Shown one piece after another: positions 59,000 to 64,000 of a stretch of 64,000 bases of DNA (positions are counted from its first letter, which is position 1; each line of letters opens with the position of its first letter). Both the position numbers and the translations under genes were made by a program. This stretch comes from Vulcanimicrobiota bacterium (GTDB lineage: Bacteria > Vulcanimicrobiota > Xenobia > Xenobiales > JADMJV01). Under the pieces are notes generated by a model. That model had not been told where the DNA came from and made no database searches. It saw only the letters and a list, made by a program, of their open reading frames with translations. The stretch spans positions 1 through 64,000 of the forward strand of contig JAFKGI010000002.1 in the NCBI GenBank assembly GCA_017307785.1, written 5' to 3'.

Positions 59000-60403
59000 A
59001 TGCCCACTTCCATGAAGCCCATTCGCTCCGATGGAGTCGATGCTGCCCTGGCAGCTGCCGCCCGCGAGGCTCACCGCCTCGAAGCCGTTTCCTACTACAA
59101 CTCCCTTTTGGAGCGCGAAGACCTGGCGGAATTCGCCCAGGAGCTGCAGACCCATATGCACAGTCGCGGCGCCGTCTTCGGAGAGCGCCTCATGTGCCCG
59201 TTCCTTCGTCCCCACTTTTGCGGACGCGAACAGCTGGATCTTCTGAATTCGGCCGTGCGCGGAGTGGTCGGCGCATGCAACGTGTTGGGTCCTCGCATTC
59301 AGGAATCCCCCGAGCTGCAAGACGCACTGGGCCTGAGCGAAGAGGAGCGACGGCTGTGCTCTATCGACCCCGGTTATCCGGAGTTTTCGGTCACCTCTCG
59401 CCTGGACAGCTTCATGCTGGGCGGCAAAGTGCGCTTCGTAGAGTACAACGCCGAGTCGCCCGCGGGCATCGGCTACAACGATGTCATGCAGGACGTCTTC
59501 CTCTCCACTTCCGTGATGAAAGAGTTCGTCCGCGAATTCCCCTGTCAGCCGCTCTACACCAGCGAAACTCTCCTGAACAACCTGCTGGAGTGCTATAAAA
59601 CCTGGGGCGGAATCGACAAACCGGTCATCGGCATCGTCGACTACGAAGGCCTGCCCACTCGCCACGAGTTCGAGATCTTCCGTCGCTTTTTCAACAGTCG
59701 CGGCTATCAGTGCGTGGTGGCCGACCCCCGCAAGCTCGACTACAACGGCGAGCGTCTCAGCTACGAAGGCCAGACCATCAATCTGGTCTACCGTCGCCTG
59801 CTCACCACCGAGTTCCTGGAGCGCTTCGAAGCCTGTAAGCCAGTCTGGGAAGCCTACCGCGACCGCAAGATTTGCATGGTCAACAACTTCCGCGCCAAAT
59901 ACCTGCACAAGAAGGCCATCTTTGCGCTGATTACCGACCCTGTCTACCAGGACGGCATGACGCCGGAACAACTCTTTGCCGTCTACACCCACGTGCCGTG
60001 GACGCGCCGTGTCTCCGACACCCGCACCACCGACGTCGAGGGCCGAAACATCGAGCTGCTGGACTGGATCCGCAAGAATCGCCGCCAACTGGTCATGAAG
60101 CCCAACGACGAGTACGGTGGGAAAGGCATCTTCGTAGGCTGGGAAATGAACGACGAAGACTGGGATAAAGCCATCCAGACCTCGTTGGAAAGCTTCTACC
60201 TGGTGCAGAACAAAGTGGAAGTCTCGCGCGAAGTCTATCCGACCTGGGACGGTAAGACCGTGCACTGGGCGGAGTACAGCGTGGACCTGGATCCCTTCAT
60301 CTTCAAAGGCGAAGTGGAAGGCCTGCTGACCCGCCTTTCGGCCACCGCTCTGTGTAACGTGACCGCCGGCGGCGGCGTGGTTCCAACCTTCGTTCTTGAC
60401 TAA
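59000..60403 (+). CDS. Circularly permuted ATP-grasp ligase
   Basis: 467 residues, ATG 59000. The sequence shows the circularly permuted ATP-grasp/glutathionylspermidine-synthase-like layout: an acidic helical N-terminus, SRLDSFMLGGKVRFVEYNAESPAGIGYNDVMQ, RRLLTTEFLERF, NNFRAKYLHKKAIFALITD, then RQLVMKPNDEYGGKGIFVGWE (nucleotide-binding strand and Lys, Gly-rich loop) and CNVTAGGGVVPTFVLD. Such enzymes form amide or peptide bonds at the expense of ATP. It is two bases after the previous ligase and is followed by HyuA, indicating joint action on one product. Confidence 0.9.
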   Translation: MPTSMKPIRSDGVDAALAAAAREAHRLEAVSYYNSLLEREDLAEFAQELQTHMHSRGAVFGERLMCPFLRPHFCGREQLDLLNSAVRGVVGACNVLGPRIQESPELQDALGLSEEERRLCSIDPGYPEFSVTSRLDSFMLGGKVRFVEYNAESPAGIGYNDVMQDVFLSTSVMKEFVREFPCQPLYTSETLLNNLLECYKTWGGIDKPVIGIVDYEGLPTRHEFEIFRRFFNSRGYQCVVADPRKLDYNGERLSYEGQTINLVYRRLLTTEFLERFEACKPVWEAYRDRKICMVNNFRAKYLHKKAIFALITDPVYQDGMTPEQLFAVYTHVPWTRRVSDTRTTDVEGRNIELLDWIRKNRRQLVMKPNDEYGGKGIFVGWEMNDEDWDKAIQTSLESFYLVQNKVEVSREVYPTWDGKTVHWAEYSVDLDPFIFKGEVEGLLTRLSATALCNVTAGGGVVPTFVLD

Positions 60404-60404
60404 G

Positions 60405-62360
60405 GTGGATGTCCAGGTCGGGGTGGACGTCGGGGGGACGTTCACCGACTTCGTGGTCGTCGACCCCGAGCGAGGTCGGCTGCAACTCAAGCGGCCGACC
60501 TCGCGCCCCGATCCTTCGGTGGGCATTCTGGCCGGTCTCCAGGAACTGGGCGTAACGTCCTGTGTCCTCAGCCACGGCACCACCGCAGCCACCAATGTGG
60601 CCCTGGAACGCCGAGGCCCACGCACCGCGCTGGTCACCACCCGCGGCTTCGCCGACGTGCTGACTTTGGGTCGAGGCCAACGGCTAGACCTCTACGCCCT
60701 GCTACCCCCTCCCCGCCCGACGCTGGTACCCCCGGAACTTTGCCTGGAGGTCGACGAACGCCTCGACTCCCGCGGGCAGGTCCTACGCCCCCTCGATCGC
60801 GCCGAATGCGAAGTGCTGGCCCAGCATCTGGTGGCCCAGAAGGTCGAAGCCGTGGCAGTCTGCCTGCTCTTTTCCTACCTGAGTCCAGACCATGAGCTTC
60901 TCCTGGGGGAAGTTCTCTCCGCCGCCGGCCTGACAGTCAGTCTGAGCCATCTGGTCGATCCGCAGCCCAAAGAATACGAACGGGCCAGCACCACCGTTCT
61001 GCGCGCCTATGTAGCTTCCAGCCTGGACCGCTATCTCGACCATCTGAGCCGCAGCCTCAAGCAAGCCGACCTCTGGGTGGTTCGCTCTTCCGGCAGCGTG
61101 TGCAGGCCGGAAGAAGCGGTAGAGCAGGCCGTCGGCTGCCTGCTCTCAGGTCCGGCCGCGGGCCTGCAGGGCGCCTGGCAACTGGCCCAGGAACAAGGAC
61201 TATCCCGCATCATGACGGTCGACGTCGGTGGCACGTCCACCGACGTGGCGCTTTGTGACGGCTCTCTGCCCTATCTCGTGGAGAGCTCGGTGGGCGGACT
61301 GCCCTTTCGTTGCGCTCAGACGGACATTCAAACGGTGGGAGCGGGCGGGGGTTCGATTGCCAGCCTGGACGCGGCCGGGCTGCTTCAAGTCGGACCGCGT
61401 TCCGCCGGCAGCCAACCCGGCCCGGCCTGCTATGGCCAGGGTGGGCCTGCTACGGTGACCGACGCTCTGCTGGCGCTGGGTCGCCTGCCCGAGCAACTGG
61501 CGGGCGGGCGCCTCAAACTGGATCGTCAGGCCAGTCTGCGAGTGCTGGAAGAACTGTCTGTCCAGATGCATCTCCCGGTTCTCGAAACCGCGGCCGCCAT
61601 CGTCGCCCTGGCCGAGCACAACATGGCTCAAGCCCTCCGCTTGATCAGCCTGGAACGTGGCTATGATCCACGCCTTTTCGTGCTGATGGCCTTCGGCGGA
61701 GGCGGAGCCAGCCACGCTACCGCCCTGGCCGAACAGCTGGGGATGAAACGGATTCTGGTGCCAGCCCACCCCGGACTGCTGTGTGCGCAGGGCGCCATGC
61801 TCGCCCCCTGGCAAGCGGAGGAACAGCGCGCCTGGTTGACCGGCCTGGCCGAGGCCGAAAGCGAGGTACGCAGCTGGGCCGCCGAAGCTCGCCGGCGCCT
61901 GAAGCGCAAAGCCCCGTCCGGCAAGCTCAGCTGGACGCAACAGTGGGAGATTCGCTACCAGGGACAGGGGAGCAGTCTGTGGCTCCCCGGCGGGGCTCGC
62001 CTGTCCGAACGTTTTCACGCTCTGCACCTGCGTCGCTTCGGCTACCAACGGATCCACCAGGCACTGGAGCTCGTTTCGACCTTGCTGCGCGCCAAGGTAG
62101 ACCGACCTCGAGCGGAAGTGCCGACGTTGTCGCCGGCTTCGAATTCGCCCACGGAATCGCAGGCCTATTGGGGTCTTCCTCCCCAACCGGGCAAGATCCG
62201 AGTGTTTCAAGGCTACCCGGAGGAATGGGTAACCGGTCCGGCCCGCCTCGAGACCATGGACGGCACCGTGTGGATTGGTGCGGGTTGGCGCGCTCAACGG
62301 GTGGGAAACGGTGGTCTAACCATGGAATCTCTCCCCTTAGAAGAGGAACATGCGGAATAG
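60405..62360 (+). CDS. hyuA: Hydantoinase/oxoprolinase A-type ATP-dependent amidohydrolase
   Basis: 651 residues, start GTG 60405 (TTG 60396 overlaps the previous stop). N-terminal actin-like ATPase motif VGVDVGGTFTDFVVVD, SHGTTAATNVALERRGPRTALVTTRGFADVL, and VDVGGTSTDVALC with GGGSIASLD in the middle; typical of N-methylhydantoinase/5-oxoprolinase A subunits. The B subunit is not downstream; the next gene is a PilP-like protein. Family members open cyclic imides or lactams with ATP. In this cluster it might activate or recycle a cyclic intermediate made by the ligases, such as a pyroglutamyl or hydantoin-type cap. Confidence 0.92.
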   Translation: MDVQVGVDVGGTFTDFVVVDPERGRLQLKRPTSRPDPSVGILAGLQELGVTSCVLSHGTTAATNVALERRGPRTALVTTRGFADVLTLGRGQRLDLYALLPPPRPTLVPPELCLEVDERLDSRGQVLRPLDRAECEVLAQHLVAQKVEAVAVCLLFSYLSPDHELLLGEVLSAAGLTVSLSHLVDPQPKEYERASTTVLRAYVASSLDRYLDHLSRSLKQADLWVVRSSGSVCRPEEAVEQAVGCLLSGPAAGLQGAWQLAQEQGLSRIMTVDVGGTSTDVALCDGSLPYLVESSVGGLPFRCAQTDIQTVGAGGGSIASLDAAGLLQVGPRSAGSQPGPACYGQGGPATVTDALLALGRLPEQLAGGRLKLDRQASLRVLEELSVQMHLPVLETAAAIVALAEHNMAQALRLISLERGYDPRLFVLMAFGGGGASHATALAEQLGMKRILVPAHPGLLCAQGAMLAPWQAEEQRAWLTGLAEAESEVRSWAAEARRRLKRKAPSGKLSWTQQWEIRYQGQGSSLWLPGGARLSERFHALHLRRFGYQRIHQALELVSTLLRAKVDRPRAEVPTLSPASNSPTESQAYWGLPPQPGKIRVFQGYPEEWVTGPARLETMDGTVWIGAGWRAQRVGNGGLTMESLPLEEEHAE

Positions 62361-62453
62361 CCGGAAAATAAGAACGACCAACAGTTCGTCCGGGCAGGTT
62401 CAATTATCGACCTGTGGCACCCGGAATACCGTTAACGTGATAGGAGTGCCTCA

Positions 62454-62981
62454 ATGAAGAAATCTCTGCTGACCGTGGCTGCCGCCGCTGTCGCCCTGAC
62501 CTGCCTGGTCCAAGCTCAGCCCCCCCAGGGAGCTAAGGAGACCGTGGTGATTAAGGAGGAGAGCGCGGCCGCCAAGAAGCCGAAGGAAACGCTGCCCGCA
62601 CCAGGCACCGCTCCCAAGCCCAAAGTCGTTCGCGATCCTTTCGTCAAAGGTGGCGGTGGCGGTGAAGCCGCTGCCCCGCCCATGCAGACCAAGGACACCA
62701 AGACCGCCGAGGTCAAACCCGCCGGTCCTGAGTTGACCAACCAGAAGCCCCCGGAACCCGAAGTTGCCGCCCCTGACGTCAAAGTCAACGGCATCCTGCT
62801 CGGCCCCCGCGGCAACCGCGCCATCGTGGCCGGCCCCAGCATGACCTTCATCGTCAAGCAGGGTGACAAGTTGGGCGACTATCGGGTTGCTCACGTCGAC
62901 CGCAAAATGGTGGTCTTCACCTTCAAGAACAAGAAGTTCCCGATCAAGATCGAGGACGAGTTCGCATCCGCTAAGAAGTAA
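62454..62981 (+). CDS. PilP-like periplasmic pilus-biogenesis protein
   Basis: 175 residues, ATG 62454 behind TAGGAGTG. Signal peptide MKKSLLTVAAAAVALTCLVQA, then a disordered Lys/Pro-rich stretch with RDPFVKGGGGG, the DPF motif typical of PilP/GspC-type proteins. The C-terminal domain (about 105-175: VKVNGILLGPRGNRAIVAGPSMTFIVKQGDKLGDYRVAHV) matches the PilP/GspC homology-region beta barrel that binds secretin and inner-membrane pilus parts. It is isolated from other pil genes; terminator follows at 63001. Confidence 0.82.
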   Translation: MKKSLLTVAAAAVALTCLVQAQPPQGAKETVVIKEESAAAKKPKETLPAPGTAPKPKVVRDPFVKGGGGGEAAAPPMQTKDTKTAEVKPAGPELTNQKPPEPEVAAPDVKVNGILLGPRGNRAIVAGPSMTFIVKQGDKLGDYRVAHVDRKMVVFTFKNKKFPIKIEDEFASAKK

Positions 62982-62997
62982 GCTGGTGCTTCCGAAA

Positions 62998-63024
62998 AAG
63001 GCCCGCTCCGGCGGGCTTTTTTTT
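62998..63024 (+). terminator. Intrinsic terminator after the PilP-like gene
   Basis: GCCCGC (63001-63006), TCCG loop, GCGGGC (63011-63016) with flanking AA/TT pairs, and eight T (63017-63024). Confidence 0.9.
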
Positions 63025-63544
63025 ATGCAGTCAGTGCCTCTCTCAATTGCCGCACGTGATCGTCCTGGATTTCCAGCTCATCGAGAGTTTGAGCCAGGCG
63101 TAACAAGTAGTCGATGGAAGCCCCACTCGGACCGGCGGCTCGGCGAATTCGCTCGACCAGGCGGTCGAATCCCTGGTCTCCCAGGTACGACGGGTTGTGC
63201 TCATCGGCGACGTAAGTCCAACAAGGCAGGTCCTGGTCTTGCCAGCGCGCCGAAACTCGTTTCAGCTGATACCCGTCTTTTTCGCGGTAGTCCAGCTCGG
63301 CCTGGATAGCCGGCCAATCCTGGTCGGGTATCTCGTAAGCCAACCCCCAGCAACCGTCACCGGAGTTGGGAACCAGGGTGCACACCACCCCGGGATATTC
63401 GGGAGTGCCGCGATGGTCGGTCGAACCCTGCCAGAGGCGCCGCGACCAGTCCGGAAGCCAGACTTTGCGAACTTCTGTGTAAGCGAATCCAGGATTCCAC
63501 AGCAGAGAGCCGTAACCGAAAACATTGTGAGTGAGCGAGTTCAT
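63023..63544 (-). CDS. ChaC-like gamma-glutamylcyclotransferase
   Basis: 173 residues, start ATG at 63542-63544. FGYGSLLWNPGF at the N-terminus is the family's nucleotide-like binding loop, followed by RRLWQGSTDHRGTPEYPGVVCTL, GLAYEIPD, and the catalytic Glu region (LDYREKDGYQL). ChaC enzymes degrade glutathione to 5-oxoproline and Cys-Gly. This links to the HyuA/oxoprolinase-type gene at 60405 by substrate chemistry, though they are on opposite strands. The start region overlaps the DUF420 start by 18 bases, head to head. Confidence 0.9.
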   Translation of the reverse strand: MNSLTHNVFGYGSLLWNPGFAYTEVRKVWLPDWSRRLWQGSTDHRGTPEYPGVVCTLVPNSGDGCWGLAYEIPDQDWPAIQAELDYREKDGYQLKRVSARWQDQDLPCWTYVADEHNPSYLGDQGFDRLVERIRRAAGPSGASIDYLLRLAQTLDELEIQDDHVRQLREALTA

Positions 63545-64000
63545 CCCGTAACCTATGTCGGCAGCCTGATTGCCAGTGCCGCGGCTGCCCTGTTTCTGAT
63601 CTGGCTGGTCTACTTTAAGCCGGCGGCGGCCGAACAGCAAGCCTGGGTGGCCTATCTACCCTGGTGCAACGCCTTTTTCAACAGCTTGAGCGCCTACCAT
63701 CTGATCCAGGGCTGGCGCAATATCAAAAGCCGAAGAATTCCCCAGCATCGTTACCATATGCTGGGCGCCCTGATCTGCTCCAGTCTCTTCCTGATCAGCT
63801 ACATTCTCTACCACTCGCTGCACGGCGACACCAAATTCCCCCAGAGCCTCGGCTGGATCCGAACCATCTACCTCGTGATTCTGGCCAGCCATGTGGGACT
63901 TTCCATTGTCATCCTGCCGGTGATCCTGACAACTTTTGCCCTGGCCTTCATGGGGAAATTCACCGTCCATCCCAAGTTCGGCCGCATCGCCCTACCTGTC
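63527..64000 (+). CDS. DUF420 membrane protein, 3' part outside the window
   Basis: From GTG 63527 the open frame runs to the edge (about 158 residues). Four hydrophobic segments (YVGSLIASAAAALFLIWLVYF, LPWCNAFFNSLSAYHLIQGW, MLGALICSSLFLISYILYHS, IYLVILASHVGLSIVILPVIL) match DUF420, associated with heme-copper oxidase assembly (CtaM/YozB-like). HYMLGA-type and YHSLHG histidines are visible, as expected. No RBS is apparent and the start codon lies inside the ChaC start region, so the true start is uncertain. Presence suggests an aerobic respiratory chain. Confidence 0.85.
   Translation, partial: MSERVHPVTYVGSLIASAAAALFLIWLVYFKPAAAEQQAWVAYLPWCNAFFNSLSAYHLIQGWRNIKSRRIPQHRYHMLGALICSSLFLISYILYHSLHGDTKFPQSLGWIRTIYLVILASHVGLSIVILPVILTTFALAFMGKFTVHPKFGRIALPV

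Noticed and set aside
1-64000. Mobile element or prophage
   Set aside because: No transposase, integrase, att-like repeats or compositional break apart from the AT-rich pilin promoter.

Overview
The window is a GC-rich, densely coding bacterial chromosome segment with about 50 genes on both strands. No gene-free stretch exceeds 300 bases, and I see no phage, IS element, CRISPR array, tRNA or rRNA. Class III type IV pilins, a PilP-like periplasmic protein, a lipoprotein, Tat and Sec signals, an L,D-transpeptidase and queuosine salvage point to an aerobic-type, surface-motile diderm. The pilin style, TPR giants and Roadblock proteins suggest a deep-branching, poorly cultivated phylum (for example near Eremiobacterota/Vulcanimicrobiota or Armatimonadota), but that is an impression, not a placement.

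Layout. 1-3201 (minus): two coupled pairs, a Cys-rich 70-aa protein with an esterase (cut by the window edge), and an HTTM membrane protein with an OafA-like acyltransferase. 3364-7090: a PilZ protein, glycogen branching enzyme and an unknown membrane-anchored protein. 7062-12273 (minus): a four-gene overlapping operon of a copper-amine-oxidase-stalk protein, an extracellular solute-binding protein, DUF58 and a TgpA-like transglutaminase. 12426-19277 (plus): a ~1235-aa TPR protein, a 920-aa protein with Roadblock/LC7-like domains joined by Asp-Leu and Pro-Glu linkers, and a stand-alone Roadblock protein. 19260-25225: a phosphodiesterase, a TPR lipoprotein, a TIM-barrel protein, a sugar epimerase and two near-identical pilins with strong terminators. 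25421-32037: a DNA-binding-domain/coiled-coil protein and a 1455-aa protein with four copies of an unrecognised helical domain and a long Lys-Ala-Glu-Pro linker.

32060-37430 is the conserved rpsF-ssb-(rpsR slot)-rplI-lon-dnaB locus, behind a good sigma-70 promoter; the rpsR slot holds a small ORF that resembles S18 only at its C-terminus. 37631-40661: a Gly/Gln repeat protein, a zinc-ribbon protein, an adenylate kinase with an apparent signal peptide, and a Fur-family regulator. 40735-45230: a FadN/FadA-type beta-oxidation pair followed by two genes sharing a domain. 45227-54120: DHH phosphoesterase, L,D-transpeptidase, small zinc ribbon, anchored PilZ-like protein, a large phosphohexomutase, a Tat-exported SFPD-repeat protein, a cytidine deaminase homologue that has lost its zinc ligands, an HPt protein coupled to a second thiolase, and a queuosine-salvage enzyme. 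54203-62360 is a tight operon of a P-loop/helical-repeat protein, an esterase paralogous to the one at the left edge, an ATP-grasp-like protein, a circularly permuted ATP-grasp ligase and a hydantoinase A-type enzyme; this is the best candidate for an undescribed peptide- or amide-forming system. The right end has a PilP-like protein, a ChaC-like cyclotransferase and the start of a DUF420 membrane protein.

A recurring trait is translational coupling: many neighbours overlap by 1-8 bases, and at least two coupled genes seem to lack any canonical start codon at the junction.
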